Shown here one piece after another: positions 1 through 9,780 of a stretch of DNA of 52,371 nt. How positions within the stretch are numbered: position 1 is the first letter of the stretch; each line of letters opens with the position of its first letter. The position numbers and the translations under genes are program-made. This DNA is from an uncultured Oscillospiraceae bacterium (lineage in GTDB: Bacteria; Bacillota; Clostridia; Oscillospirales; Acutalibacteraceae). The stretch covers positions 1 through 52,371 of the forward strand of contig CASDTR010000058.1 of NCBI GenBank assembly GCA_949283785.1. The letters run 5' to 3'. A model generated the notes under the pieces. The model ran no database searches, was not told the DNA's origin, and saw nothing but the letters and a program-made list of their open reading frames with translations.

Positions 1-15
1 ATCTTGTTTGGACAT
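1..15 (-). CDS. Partial CDS at left edge (first five codons, MSKQD)
   Basis: Reading leftward, an ATG at 15-13 opens a frame coding Met-Ser-Lys-Gln-Asp before the window ends. It is preceded at good spacing by an AGGAAGG ribosome binding site and further upstream by a promoter-like pair (TAGACA at 80-75, TACAAT at 57-52, 17-base spacer). Start, RBS and promoter together make a real gene likely, but nothing can be said about its product. Confidence 0.5.
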
Positions 16-51
16 ATTCCTTCCTGCCTTTCTTTAGGTTTGAGCAACTTT

Positions 52-80
52 ATTGTATTGGCTTTTGGGGGATATGTCTA
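52..80 (-). promoter_or_regulatory. Sigma-A-type promoter for the left-edge gene
   Basis: On the minus strand TAGACA (80-75) is followed after exactly 17 bases by TACAAT (57-52). Transcription would begin about 30 bases upstream of the ATG at 15. The match is inferred from consensus only. Confidence 0.5.
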
Positions 81-94
81 TTTTTTTGCTAATA

Positions 95-128
95 AATAAA
101 TGTTGAGGTCTTCACCCCAACATTTATT
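95..128. repeat. 11-bp inverted repeat in intergenic region
   Basis: AATAAATGTTG (95-105) and its exact complement CAACATTTATT (118-128) can form a hairpin. Neither strand continues into a convincing T-run, so it is not called a terminator. A perfect 14-base tandem duplication (127-140 and 141-154) directly abuts it. Confidence 0.5.
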
Positions 129-180
129 ATAGAACCTTTATTATAGAACCTTTATTTTTGATTCTTATGAAAACAGAAAG

Positions 181-208
181 AAAAAGAGGCAGACTTAAAG
201 TCTGCCTC
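181..208 (-). terminator. Rho-independent terminator of gap
   Basis: GAGGCAGAC (186-194) pairs with GTCTGCCTC (200-208) around a 5-base loop. On the minus strand the hairpin is followed by TTTTTCTTTC. It lies 20 bases past the gap stop codon. Confidence 0.9.
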
Positions 209-227
209 AGTAAAGTTAAAGTTAAGA

Positions 228-1280
<1,053 letters not shown>

Positions 1281-1358
1281 CTATTATATTATCCCTTTTG
1301 AGGAAAATATGCAAGGAATTCGTTACAAAATTAACCACTGTCTGAAAGATTTGTCAAT

Positions 1359-2186
1359 TTGCAACAAAATATAATTTTTCTGCCCCAATTTGAGAATAAT
1401 ATTTCCCAAGAACAGGAGTGCTTGAAATTGGATTTGTCATTGCTTGAAGAGCTTATATATATTAAGAGTATCCCCATAAACAGCGAAAATGAATCGCTTA
1501 TACGGGAAAAAATTCAAAGGCTGTTTCTCAAAGCGGCCGGCGGGCAAAAAAACTCCGGAAATATCAGCGAGGCCTACTATAAAAAAACACTGATTACGGG
1601 ATGCAGAGGTATAATAAAAGAGATCAAAAACTTCAAAATACTCGCAGGAGAAAACACCGTTAAAAATCCCATAGATATTTTTTCTCTGCTCCGTCCCGCA
1701 GCCGCAGCCTGCACCTTTCTCCTCTCCCCGTCAATAAGCGTGAATTCGGATATACCCGACAGCTCTCCCCTCACGCTCCTTTGCAGCGCGGACGCCGTTC
1801 TCTGGTGCGTCCTCACTTTAATAGGAACCGCCGCCGCATTTACTGAAAACGGAAAAATCAAAATTTCCGTTTGGGAGACAAACAGCGGAGCCGCAGTAAA
1901 GGTTTCGGGAAATCTTTTATTGTCGGTATATGATTTAGAGGAAGAGACTTCACGGTGTGAGGATGCAGCGAACCTCTGTCGAAAAACAGCGGAAATGCAT
2001 TCGGGCCAGTTCTTTTCGATGTATGAAAAGCACGGGTTTTCAATGGGATTTACGATTTCCTCCGCAAAGCTTAACTGTTCTCGGGACGACAACTTTCTCC
2101 CCGCTACAACTGTCTACGACCTCATCTCCGATCGTCTCTCACCTCTTTACGCCGCCCTCAACGACACCGCACCCTGCCTTCTGTAA
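1359..2186 (+). CDS. Orphan HATPase-like protein, degenerate histidine-kinase ATPase domain
   Basis: 275-residue protein of unknown function. Its second half resembles the GHKL/histidine-kinase ATPase fold: residues 145-171 (LWCVLTLIGTAAAF, then NGKIKISVWE) match the N-box helix and following strand, and residues 212-233 (EMHSGQFF to MGFTI) match the closing strand pair of sensor kinases. The N-box asparagine and the glycine-rich ATP-lid motifs are not evident, so ATP binding is doubtful. No membrane segment and no clear H-box are seen. The start is TTG 1359 with only a weak GAAAG upstream; no better in-frame start exists and the true start is uncertain. It stands alone between gap and glmM, convergent with glmM. 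Confidence 0.6.
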   Translation: MQQNIIFLPQFENNISQEQECLKLDLSLLEELIYIKSIPINSENESLIREKIQRLFLKAAGGQKNSGNISEAYYKKTLITGCRGIIKEIKNFKILAGENTVKNPIDIFSLLRPAAAACTFLLSPSISVNSDIPDSSPLTLLCSADAVLWCVLTLIGTAAAFTENGKIKISVWETNSGAAVKVSGNLLLSVYDLEEETSRCEDAANLCRKTAEMHSGQFFSMYEKHGFSMGFTISSAKLNCSRDDNFLPATTVYDLISDRLSPLYAALNDTAPCLL

Positions 2187-2189
2187 AAT

Positions 2190-2230
2190 AAAAATCCGCC
2201 TTCTGCGAAACACAAAAAGCGGATTTTTAT
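2190..2230. terminator. Bidirectional terminator between convergent genes
   Basis: AAAAATCCGC (2190-2199) pairs with GCGGATTTTT (2219-2228). The A/T-rich flanks let it act for the plus-strand gene ending at 2186 and for the glmM operon arriving from the right. Confidence 0.8.
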
Positions 2231-2407
2231 TTGCTTTTTTCTTTTTCCCTGTACGGGCTTTTTATTTTACGGTTCCGATCGCCTTTTCAGGCCGCGGCGA
2301 ATCACGGAATACTATAAGGAAAACATCGAACCGGTATCCCCTTTGCGTTTCTCCGTGACCGCTTTGCCTTTCAGCGATGAACCGTTTCAATACCTGTCAT
2401 GCTGTTA

Positions 2408-3757
2408 TCAGCCTAAGGCTTCTTTGATTTCCGCAGCGGCAGTATTTACTATTTCCGTAATTTCTTCCGTATTTTCGCCCTCTGCCATAACTCTTATAAG
2501 CGGCTCCGTACCGGATACTCGAACAACCACTCTTCCTGAATCCCCGAGAGCTGACTTTGCCTTTTCAATGGCACCTTTGACCTTTGAATCTGTATAGAAA
2601 TTGATCTTTCCTTCGGGGCTTACCTTTACGTTGACCATTACCTGGGGATATTTCTTCATTGCGGAAGCGAGCACAGAAAGCTTTTCTGACTCTCTGTACA
2701 TAACAGAAAGAACCTTGAGCGCCGTGAGCTCTCCGTCGCCGGTTGTGGCGCAGTCGCTGAAAATAACGTGGCCCGACTGCTCTCCGCCCAGCTTATAATC
2801 CTCCAGCAGCATCTCCTCGAGAACGTAACGGTCTCCGACCTTCGTGGGAATAAAGTTGATGCCGTTTTCCTGACAGAACTTTATAAAGCCGAGATTTGTC
2901 ATAACAGTTCCTATGACCGTATCCTTTTTAAGCTTACCGTGCTTCTTCATATCTGAAGCGCAGATGGCGAGTATAAAGTCGCCGTCAACTTCGTTACCCT
3001 TTTCGTCGATGCAAAGGCAGCGGTCCGCGTCACCGTCAAAGGCGATTCCGGCGTCCATGGAATTGTTGAGGACATATTTTCTCAGGCTCTCCATGTGAGT
3101 CGAGCCGCAGTTGTCGTTTATGTTGACTCCGTTAGGGTCTGCATTGAGTATATGGCACTCGGCGCCGAGCTGCTCAAAAAGCATGGGAGCTGTTGTGCTG
3201 GCTGCTCCGTTGGCACAGTCAATGGCTATTTTCAGTCCGTCAAGGGTGTGCGATACGGTCTGACGAAGATAATCCACATAATCCTTGTGGGCGTTTTCTG
3301 CAGGAATTATTCTTCCTACATCCGCGCCGATAATGTCCGAATGCATTTTAACGTCGCCGAGGATCATATCCTCTATTCTCTCTTCAAGCTCGTCGGGAAG
3401 CTTGTATCCGTTTGCGCTGAAAATCTTTATGCCGTTGAATTCCGCAGAATTGTGCGAAGCGGAAATCACTACGCCTGCGTCGGCATGATATTTTCTCACA
3501 AGATAAGCTACTGCCGGAGTCGGAATAACTCCCAGAGATAACACATCGGCGCCGCTGGAGCAAAGTCCCGCACTTATTGCTCCCGCAAGCATATCCGAAG
3601 ATATTCTCGTATCCATACCTACGGCTACAAGAGGTCTTTTCTTCTGATTTCCGCCGAGAACCGCCGCAGCGGCCTGGCCGATCTTTACAGCCAGCTCACA
3701 GGTGAGGCTTTCATTTGCAACGCCTCTTACGCCGTCTGTTCCGAATAATCTTGCCAT
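2408..3757 (-). CDS. glmM: Phosphoglucosamine mutase
   Basis: Interconverts glucosamine 6-phosphate and glucosamine 1-phosphate on the way to UDP-GlcNAc and peptidoglycan. The 449 residues match the family length. It starts with LFGTDGVRG; the phosphoserine loop is VISASHNS with active S101; the Mg2+ loop DGDADR is at 241-246; the sugar loop GEQSGH follows; and the C-terminal phosphate-binding loop is RVSGTEPLIRV. ATG 3757 has GGGAG at good spacing. It lies 18 bases downstream of a left-handed beta-helix acyltransferase and is probably cotranscribed with it, so the pair may serve amino-sugar nucleotide supply. Confidence 0.96.
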   Translation of the reverse strand: MARLFGTDGVRGVANESLTCELAVKIGQAAAAVLGGNQKKRPLVAVGMDTRISSDMLAGAISAGLCSSGADVLSLGVIPTPAVAYLVRKYHADAGVVISASHNSAEFNGIKIFSANGYKLPDELEERIEDMILGDVKMHSDIIGADVGRIIPAENAHKDYVDYLRQTVSHTLDGLKIAIDCANGAASTTAPMLFEQLGAECHILNADPNGVNINDNCGSTHMESLRKYVLNNSMDAGIAFDGDADRCLCIDEKGNEVDGDFILAICASDMKKHGKLKKDTVIGTVMTNLGFIKFCQENGINFIPTKVGDRYVLEEMLLEDYKLGGEQSGHVIFSDCATTGDGELTALKVLSVMYRESEKLSVLASAMKKYPQVMVNVKVSPEGKINFYTDSKVKGAIEKAKSALGDSGRVVVRVSGTEPLIRVMAEGENTEEITEIVNTAAAEIKEALG

Positions 3758-3775
3758 ATTAATCTCCCTATCCGA

Positions 3776-4444
3776 TTATTTTTTCATTACTATATTTCCC
3801 ATATTCTTCACTATATGCGACGATGGAATAAGCCCTCTTACGCATACAAGCGGATAGACCGTTGAATGTCTTCCGATGACCGTTCCGGGACAGAGCACAG
3901 CATTGCAGCCTATCTCCGCCCAGTCGCCTACCATGGCCCCGAATTTTTTGAGACCTGTCTCTATTTTCTCACCGTCTCCCTTCACCGTAACAAGGGTACG
4001 GTCGCTTTTAACGTTGGAGGTCACGGCTCCCGCGCCGAAATGTGAATGAGTGCCTAAAACGGAATCGCCTATATAATTATAATGGGGTACCTGAACGTTG
4101 TCGAAAATCACCGCATTTTTGATTTCGGCAGAGTTGCCAACTACGGAATTTTTGCCTATCACGGCACTGCCCCTTATGAAAGCACAATGGCGTATTTCGG
4201 CCGAATCGTCTATGATGCACGGGCCCGTAATGCTGGCAGTCGGCGCAACCTTAGCGGTTTTCGCTATCCAAATATCATCGCCTTTTTTCTCGAACTGATC
4301 TTTCGGAAGGGTCTTTCCGAGCTCAATTATGAAATTTTTTATCTTGGGCAGTACCTCCCAGGGAAACTGACAGCCGTCAAAAAGCTTCGCGGCTATTGTG
4401 CAGTTAAGATCAAACAAATTGTCTATTTCCATCTGTTTTCTCAT
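3776..4444 (-). CDS. Left-handed beta-helix (GlmU-like) acyltransferase
   Basis: 222-residue protein with hexapeptide repeats from about residue 58 to 200 (for example PTASITGPCIIDDSAEI and GKNSVVGNSAEI), as in the C-terminal acetyltransferase half of GlmU and related sugar-nucleotide enzymes. It lacks a nucleotidyltransferase (Rossmann) half. The N-terminal 50 residues are helical and resemble the linker found in standalone GlmU-C-like proteins. ATG 4444 has a strong GAGGAGG. Placement directly before glmM suggests a role in amino-sugar nucleotide synthesis, but acceptor and donor are not readable from the sequence. A TATAAT at 4493-4488 could drive the pair. Confidence 0.8.
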   Translation of the reverse strand: MRKQMEIDNLFDLNCTIAAKLFDGCQFPWEVLPKIKNFIIELGKTLPKDQFEKKGDDIWIAKTAKVAPTASITGPCIIDDSAEIRHCAFIRGSAVIGKNSVVGNSAEIKNAVIFDNVQVPHYNYIGDSVLGTHSHFGAGAVTSNVKSDRTLVTVKGDGEKIETGLKKFGAMVGDWAEIGCNAVLCPGTVIGRHSTVYPLVCVRGLIPSSHIVKNMGNIVMKK

Positions 4445-4493
4445 ATAATCCTCCTCTCGTGCTTATTACTGTCAAAACGACTTTAATATTATA

Positions 4494-4996
4494 TTCTCAC
4501 AAGAGATAAAAAAACAATGGGTTTTAAAAAACAGCCATTTTGGAATGCATATGCTTAATTGGTATTATTGTGTTTTTTTAAAATTCCACTTTTGGGCATA
4601 TATTTATTAATCAAATTAATTAATTCACCTGTTTTGTAACTCTTAATTTATTTTTCTCCGTAATAACTGACACAAGAAAATTATCCTTAATAAACGCCGG
4701 CTATTCTTCAGACTGCATAAGTTAATTCACTTAATTAATATAACCTTTTTCGATGTTTTTCTCCAACAAAAAGAAAACGGTTTTATTCGATGTTAAAAAA
4801 TCGCAATTTTCATATATAAATTTCCGAAGAAACGACGGACAAAATGTAGATAAAATCCCTATTAAAACAAAAATTACAAGGAAATCGCCCATGCTTTTGT
4901 TTATAGTTCCGCAATATTTTGCATAGTTTAGAAGAAATATATATTTTTTCATTCACTCAGAAAAGTGAAACTCTTATAATCAGCTTCTTAACATAA
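4494..4996. other. A+T-rich intergenic stretch, no confident gene
   Basis: About 500 bases rich in A and T separate the nifJ terminator from the glmM operon promoter. One minus-strand frame (4952-4731, 73 codons, MKKYIFLLNY start, one hydrophobic stretch) is open but has no convincing RBS and unremarkable composition, so it is not called. No RNA structure or repeat stands out. Confidence 0.5.
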
Positions 4997-5027
4997 AAAA
5001 GCATCCGCCGAAATGACGGATGCTTTT
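4997..5027 (-). terminator. Terminator of nifJ
   Basis: AAAAGCATCCG (4997-5007) pairs with CGGATGCTTTT (5017-5027) around a 9-base loop. On the minus strand a run of T follows. It sits 40 bases past the nifJ stop. Confidence 0.92.
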
Positions 5028-5067
5028 ATAAACTTTATTTCGATCTGCTTAACTGACTTTTAGGAGC

Positions 5068-8000
5068 TTATTCTGCATCCTTTGCGGGAGCATAGAGATC
5101 CTTAAGTCTGAGGAGGTGATCATACTTCTCAACAGCTGCTTCCTCAGCCTTGTCGAAGAGTGTCTCTGCTCTTTCGGGGAAGGAGCGGAGAAGTGAATTG
5201 TAACGAACCTCATTGAGGATGAAGTCACGATAGCTTGTTGAGGGAGCCTTGCTGTCAAGTGAGAAGGGATTCTCGCTTGCTGCAGTCTTTCTGGGATCGA
5301 AGCGGAAGTTGTGCCAGTAACCGGCTGCAACTGCTGCCTTCTCCTCAGTCATGCTGATGCCCATGCCGCCCTTGATACCGTGGTTGATACAGGGAGCATA
5401 TGCGATGATGATTGAGGGACCGTGATAGCTCTCAGCCTCGCGGAACGCCTTGAGGCACTGGTTGTAGTCAGCGCCCATTGCAACCTGTGCAACGTAAACG
5501 TAACCGTAGCTCATAGCTATCTGTGCAAGATCCTTCTTCTTAACAACCTTACCGGAAGCGGCAAACTGTGCGACAGCACCTGTGGGTGTTGACTTAGATG
5601 CCTGTCCGCCTGTATTTGAGTAAACCTCTGTATCGAATACAAGGATGTTAACGTCCTCGTTCTGAGCGATAACGTGGTCGAGTCCGCCGAAGCCGATATC
5701 ATATGCCCAGCCGTCGCCGCCGAAGATCCACTGTGATTTCTTTGCAAGATAGTCAGCGTCTGTGAGGATCTCCTGAGCAGCAGCCTTGCAGCAGTCCTTC
5801 TCAAATGTTGTTGCGGCAAGAACAGCCTTAAACTCCTCGGAAGCAACCTTGTTTGCATCGCCGTCGTTCATTGTCTCGAGCCACTTCTTAGCGGCAGCGG
5901 CAACGTCCTCGTGGGTGCACTCTGCAAGTACCGCTGCCTTCTCGGCAAGACGTGCTCTGATCTGCTTCTGAGCAAGGAACATACCGTAACCGAACTCAGC
6001 GTTATCCTCGAAGAGGGAGTTTGACCATGCAGGGCCGTGACCCTCTTTGTTTACCGTATAGGGAGTGCTGGGAGCAGAACCGCCCCAGATTGATGAACAG
6101 CCTGTTGCGTTGGCGATGTACATTCTGTCACCGAAGAGCTGTGTTACAAGCTTTGCATAGGGTGTCTCACCGCAGCCTGCGCATGCGCCGGAGAACTCAA
6201 GGAGAGGTGTTCTGAACTGGCTGCCCTTAACTGTTGCAGCTGTGAACTTCTCTGTAACCTCGGGCTTTGCGTCGAGAGTCTGGCCGTAGTTAAACTTCTC
6301 CTGCTCGCCGACCTGTGTCTCAAGAGGCCTCATAACAAGAGCCTTGTTGCCCTTCATGCCGGGGCATACGTTTGCGCATGAGCCGCAGCCTGTGCAGTCC
6401 ATAGCGGAAACTGTCATGGCAAACATCATGCCGGGAACACCTGTCATGGGCTTCATCTTCATGCCCTCGGGAGCGTTCTTTGCCTCTTCATCAGTAAGAG
6501 CAACGGGACGGATAACTGCATGGGGGCAGACATAGGAGCAGAAGTTACACTGGATGCAGTTTTCGGGAACCCATGTGGGAACATCAACAGCGATTCCGCG
6601 CTTCTCAAATGCTGCGCTGCCCTGGGGGAATGTACCGTCAGCAGCATCGGAGAAAGTGGAAACGGGAAGGTTGTCACCCAGCTGTCTGCTTGTGGGATCA
6701 AGGATATCCTTAACGAACTTGACCATCTCGGGACGGTTGGAGTTAACGACAAGCTCTTCCTCGGTGTCGGCAGCGTCAGCCCATGCGGCGGGAACGTCAA
6801 CCTTCTTCGCGCCTGCAACACCGGCTTCGATAGCCTGATGGTTCATGGCGACGATCTTTTCGCCCTTCTTGCTGTAGGAACGTGTTGCAGCGTCCTTCAT
6901 GAGCTCAACAGCCTTATCGGCGGGAATGATTGCGGAAAGGCCGAAGAATGCAGCCTGAAGAATTGTATTAACACGTCCGCCGAGACCGATTTCCTTAGCA
7001 ATGTGTGTAGCGTCGATTGTGTAGAACTGAATGTTGTTCTGAGCGATATATCTCTTCATGGAGCCGGGGAGTTTTTCGTCAAGCTCTGCGGCATCCCATG
7101 AGCAGTTGAGAAGGAATGTGCCGCCCTCTTTAAGGTCCTCAACCATGTGATACTTGTTTACATAGGAGGGGTTGTGGCAGGCAACGAAGTCAGCCTTGTT
7201 GATAAGGTAGGTTGACTTGATGGGGGTCTTTCCGAAACGAAGGTGGGAGATTGTTACGCCGCCCGACTTCTTTGAGTCGTATGCGAAATATCCCTGTGCG
7301 TACATGTCGGTGTTGTCGCCGATGATCTTAATAGAGTTCTTGTTGGCGCCGACCGTACCGTCTGAACCGAGACCCCAGAACTTACAGGAGTGTGTTCCCT
7401 CAGGTGTTGTGTTGGGATTCTCAGAAACGGGAAGAGAAAGATGTGTGACATCGTCTTCGATGGCAATTGTGAATCTCTTCTTGGGCTCCGCTGCGTCCAT
7501 GTTGCGGAATACAGAGATGATGTGTGCGGGAGTTGTATCCTTTGAACCGAGTCCGTAACGTCCGCCGTAAACGGGAACATTCTCAAACTGAGTGTCGCGA
7601 AGAGCTGCGACAACGTCAAGGTAAAGAGGCTCGCCGAGAGAGCCGGGCTCCTTTGTACGGTCAAGAACGGAAATCTTTTTGACTGTTGCGGGTATGACCT
7701 CAAGGAGATGCTTAATTGAGAAGGGTCTGTAAAGGTGAACCTTGACAACACCTGTCTTCTCGCCGTTAGCGTTAAGGTAATCGACTGTCTCTTCGATTGT
7801 CTCGCAGACTGAACCCATTGCTACGATAACCTTCTTCGCATCGGGAGCTCCGTAATAGTTGAAGGGCTTGTAATCTGTACCGATTCTTCTGTTGACCTCG
7901 TCCATGTAGGCAACCGTTGCGTCAACGGCCTTGTCATAGTAGGGGTTGCAGGCCTCACGAGCCTGGAAGAAGATGTCGGGGTTCTGAGCGGAACCGCGAA

Positions 8001-8643
8001 GTACGGGATGCTCGGGGTTAAGAGCGTGACGGCGGAAAGCGTTAACTGCATCCCAGTCCATCATTTCAGCAAGCTCTGCATAATCCCAAACCTGGATCTT
8101 CTGGATTTCGTGTGATGTACGGAAACCGTCGAAGAAGTGAAGGAAGGGAACACGGCACTTGAGTGTTGCAAGGTGTGCAACGGCGCCGAGGTCCATAACC
8201 TCCTGAGCGCTGTTTGAGCAGAGCATTGCGTAGCCTGTCTGACGGCACGCATAGATATCGGAATGATCACCGAAAATGTTAAGAGCGTGGCTGGATACGC
8301 AGCGTGCTGAAACGTTGATAACGCTGGGAAGAAGCTCACCGGCAATCTTATACATATTGGGAATCATAAGAAGAAGTCCCTGAGAAGCGGTGTAGGTGGT
8401 TGTGAGAGCGCCGGCTGCAAGAGAGCCGTGAACAGCGCCTGCGGCACCTGCCTCGGACTGCATTTCGGCTACCTTAACAGGCTGGCCGAAAAGGTTCTTA
8501 ACGCCGTCGGCTGCCATTTTATCGGTAGCTTCGGCCATGTTTGAGGACGGCGTGATAGGATAGATCGCAGCTACTTCGGTAAACGCGTAGGAAACGTGTG
8601 CGGCAGCTGAGTTACCGTCCATGGTTTTAGTTTTTCTTGCCAT
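5068..8643 (-). CDS. nifJ: Pyruvate:ferredoxin (flavodoxin) oxidoreductase
   Basis: Single-chain PFOR that oxidatively decarboxylates pyruvate to acetyl-CoA and CO2, passing electrons to ferredoxin; central to anaerobic energy metabolism. 1191 residues, normal for the family. Domains in order: N-terminal pyrimidine-binding domain with YPITPSS near residue 28, the transketolase-like second domain, the gamma domain, a two-cluster ferredoxin domain (C-x2-C-x2-C-x3-C at about 697-706 and 750-760), and the C-terminal TPP domain with GDGWAYDIG near 976 and EVYSNTGGQ near 1006. The start is ATG 8643, preceded by AAGGAGGAG; longer in-frame starts lack an RBS. It has its own promoter and terminator. 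Confidence 0.97.
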   Translation of the reverse strand: MARKTKTMDGNSAAAHVSYAFTEVAAIYPITPSSNMAEATDKMAADGVKNLFGQPVKVAEMQSEAGAAGAVHGSLAAGALTTTYTASQGLLLMIPNMYKIAGELLPSVINVSARCVSSHALNIFGDHSDIYACRQTGYAMLCSNSAQEVMDLGAVAHLATLKCRVPFLHFFDGFRTSHEIQKIQVWDYAELAEMMDWDAVNAFRRHALNPEHPVLRGSAQNPDIFFQAREACNPYYDKAVDATVAYMDEVNRRIGTDYKPFNYYGAPDAKKVIVAMGSVCETIEETVDYLNANGEKTGVVKVHLYRPFSIKHLLEVIPATVKKISVLDRTKEPGSLGEPLYLDVVAALRDTQFENVPVYGGRYGLGSKDTTPAHIISVFRNMDAAEPKKRFTIAIEDDVTHLSLPVSENPNTTPEGTHSCKFWGLGSDGTVGANKNSIKIIGDNTDMYAQGYFAYDSKKSGGVTISHLRFGKTPIKSTYLINKADFVACHNPSYVNKYHMVEDLKEGGTFLLNCSWDAAELDEKLPGSMKRYIAQNNIQFYTIDATHIAKEIGLGGRVNTILQAAFFGLSAIIPADKAVELMKDAATRSYSKKGEKIVAMNHQAIEAGVAGAKKVDVPAAWADAADTEEELVVNSNRPEMVKFVKDILDPTSRQLGDNLPVSTFSDAADGTFPQGSAAFEKRGIAVDVPTWVPENCIQCNFCSYVCPHAVIRPVALTDEEAKNAPEGMKMKPMTGVPGMMFAMTVSAMDCTGCGSCANVCPGMKGNKALVMRPLETQVGEQEKFNYGQTLDAKPEVTEKFTAATVKGSQFRTPLLEFSGACAGCGETPYAKLVTQLFGDRMYIANATGCSSIWGGSAPSTPYTVNKEGHGPAWSNSLFEDNAEFGYGMFLAQKQIRARLAEKAAVLAECTHEDVAAAAKKWLETMNDGDANKVASEEFKAVLAATTFEKDCCKAAAQEILTDADYLAKKSQWIFGGDGWAYDIGFGGLDHVIAQNEDVNILVFDTEVYSNTGGQASKSTPTGAVAQFAASGKVVKKKDLAQIAMSYGYVYVAQVAMGADYNQCLKAFREAESYHGPSIIIAYAPCINHGIKGGMGISMTEEKAAVAAGYWHNFRFDPRKTAASENPFSLDSKAPSTSYRDFILNEVRYNSLLRSFPERAETLFDKAEEAAVEKYDHLLRLKDLYAPAKDAE

Positions 8644-8704
8644 TGGATTTTTTCTCCTCCTTAGATTTTCAAATCTTATAAAAAGACCTGCTTGTCCGTT
8701 ATCA

Positions 8705-8733
8705 ATACTAACACTTTTGAGAAGATATGTAAA
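8705..8733 (-). promoter_or_regulatory. Promoter of nifJ
   Basis: On the minus strand TTTACA (8733-8728) and TAGTAT (8710-8705) are separated by exactly 17 bases, giving a leader of about 55 bases before ATG 8643. Confidence 0.6.
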
Positions 8734-8975
8734 CCTTTTCTTAAACGAATTTTCCCCAAATTTTGCACGCAATACCATATTTAATAGTATATAAATTGCG
8801 CATATTCAGTCTGTTTCGGCCCCTGCGCCGCAAACGGAGAAAAATTTCTCGCGGCAAAAATTATATTCCGATTTTAAGAAGAGGCAAAAACTTTAAATTT
8901 TTTTCGCGTTATGTGTCTTTTCGCCGTAAAATTTATCCTATATTTTTATTTGGGAATATGGCGCTGAAAAAAATA

Positions 8976-9006
8976 AGACAGACCGAAGGCACTGATCGGT
9001 CTGCCT
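8976..9006 (-). terminator. Terminator of the ECF-sigma gene cluster
   Basis: On the minus strand AGGCAGACCGA (9006-8996) pairs with TCGGTCTGTCT (8986-8976), with one G-U pair and a 9-base loop, followed by TTATTTTTTT. It is 33 bases past the stop of the last gene in the cluster. Confidence 0.88.
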
Positions 9007-9038
9007 TAAAAAACCTTGTGCACAATCTGCCGAGGCGC

Positions 9039-9290
9039 CTATGCATAAACCTCACAGAAAATTTTGTTTTCGATTTTTGAAAGCTTTCTGAAAATCTTTC
9101 TGTTTTTTGAAAACATTTTGCTCAAAAGCTTATCGGCGTCCTTGCTTACATATACGACAATTATATCGGTATCCTCTTTTTCCTCTCTGCGGGCGCTTTC
9201 GGTGATCCTTCTGAATATGCTCTTTCGCACGCTCTCTGACGGAGCGTAACCGGATACGGCAGCATTTATGAGTTTATCAGCACTGTCCAT
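9039..9290 (-). CDS. Small protein encoded directly after the ECF sigma factor
   Basis: 83-residue protein of unknown function, the last gene of the ECF cluster. It is rich in Lys, Arg, Asp and Ser; the central DIIVVYVSKDAD stretch looks like a buried beta strand and the rest should be helical. It has no membrane segment and no ZAS-type His/Cys motif, so it is not a standard anti-sigma factor, although its position is where such a gene often lies. ATG 9290 is favoured because GGAGG lies seven bases upstream inside the end of the sigma gene; a TTG two codons earlier overlaps the sigma stop. Translational coupling to the sigma gene is likely. Confidence 0.65.
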   Translation of the reverse strand: MDSADKLINAAVSGYAPSESVRKSIFRRITESARREEKEDTDIIVVYVSKDADKLLSKMFSKNRKIFRKLSKIENKIFCEVYA

Positions 9291-9292
9291 CT

Positions 9293-9775
9293 TCAATCCT
9301 CCATGTCGAGATTATGTAAAAAATTTTTCCTTGCCCTCTGGAGCCTTGAGCGCGCTCCCGAAGCCGTCATGCCGAGCAGCTCACCGATTTCATCTCCGGA
9401 AAAACCCGCCGCTTTCAGAGATAAGATTTCCCTGTCATCTGCGCTCAGAGATGCGAAGGCTTCCCTCACCTCGAGAGATGAATCCGGATTTTCCGTTTTG
9501 TTTATATCCCCACTGTTTTCCATACGGCTGTTCAAATCGGCACTTTTGTATTTTTCACGTAGACGGTCATTTTTTAAATTAACCGCTATTCTGAAAATCC
9601 ATGCCTGCCAGTTGTCAGGCGGCGTCTGAGAGCACCTTGACCACACCCGCATAAAGGTTTCCTGCGAAAGCTCCTGCGCCGCGTCGCTTCCGAGGCACAC
9701 GGAAAAATAGGCGTACACAGGTGAAAACCATTTTTCGTATAAGCTTTCAAAAAGCTTATTTTCCTCCGCTCCCAT
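9293..9775 (-). CDS. ECF-type RNA polymerase sigma factor
   Basis: 160-residue sigma-70 family protein with only regions 2 and 4. Region 2 spans about residues 8-80 (YEKWFSPVYAYF, then AQELSQETFMRVW and AWIFRIAVN); region 4 with its helix-turn-helix spans about 105-155 (LSADDREILSLKAAG, then EIGELLGMTASGARSRLQRA). It directs RNA polymerase to alternative promoters. ATG 9775 follows the stop of the upstream gene by five bases with no clear RBS of its own, so it is probably translated by coupling. Its probable target promoters lie in the same cluster at 10642-10666 and 10965-10989. The signal it answers to is unknown. Confidence 0.92.
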   Translation of the reverse strand: MGAEENKLFESLYEKWFSPVYAYFSVCLGSDAAQELSQETFMRVWSRCSQTPPDNWQAWIFRIAVNLKNDRLREKYKSADLNSRMENSGDINKTENPDSSLEVREAFASLSADDREILSLKAAGFSGDEIGELLGMTASGARSRLQRARKNFLHNLDMED

Positions 9776-9780
9776 AGTTT

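Noticed and set aside
95-128. Hairpin as a terminator
   Set aside because: No T-run follows on either strand, and both neighbouring genes have other explanations.
4731-4952. Minus-strand 73-codon frame with one hydrophobic stretch
   Set aside because: No convincing RBS, A+T-rich background and no family; only weakly possible.
8763-9080. Plus-strand frame of 105 codons upstream of nifJ
   Set aside because: Very basic, low-complexity translation with no RBS; it runs through the nifJ promoter and the ECF-cluster terminator.
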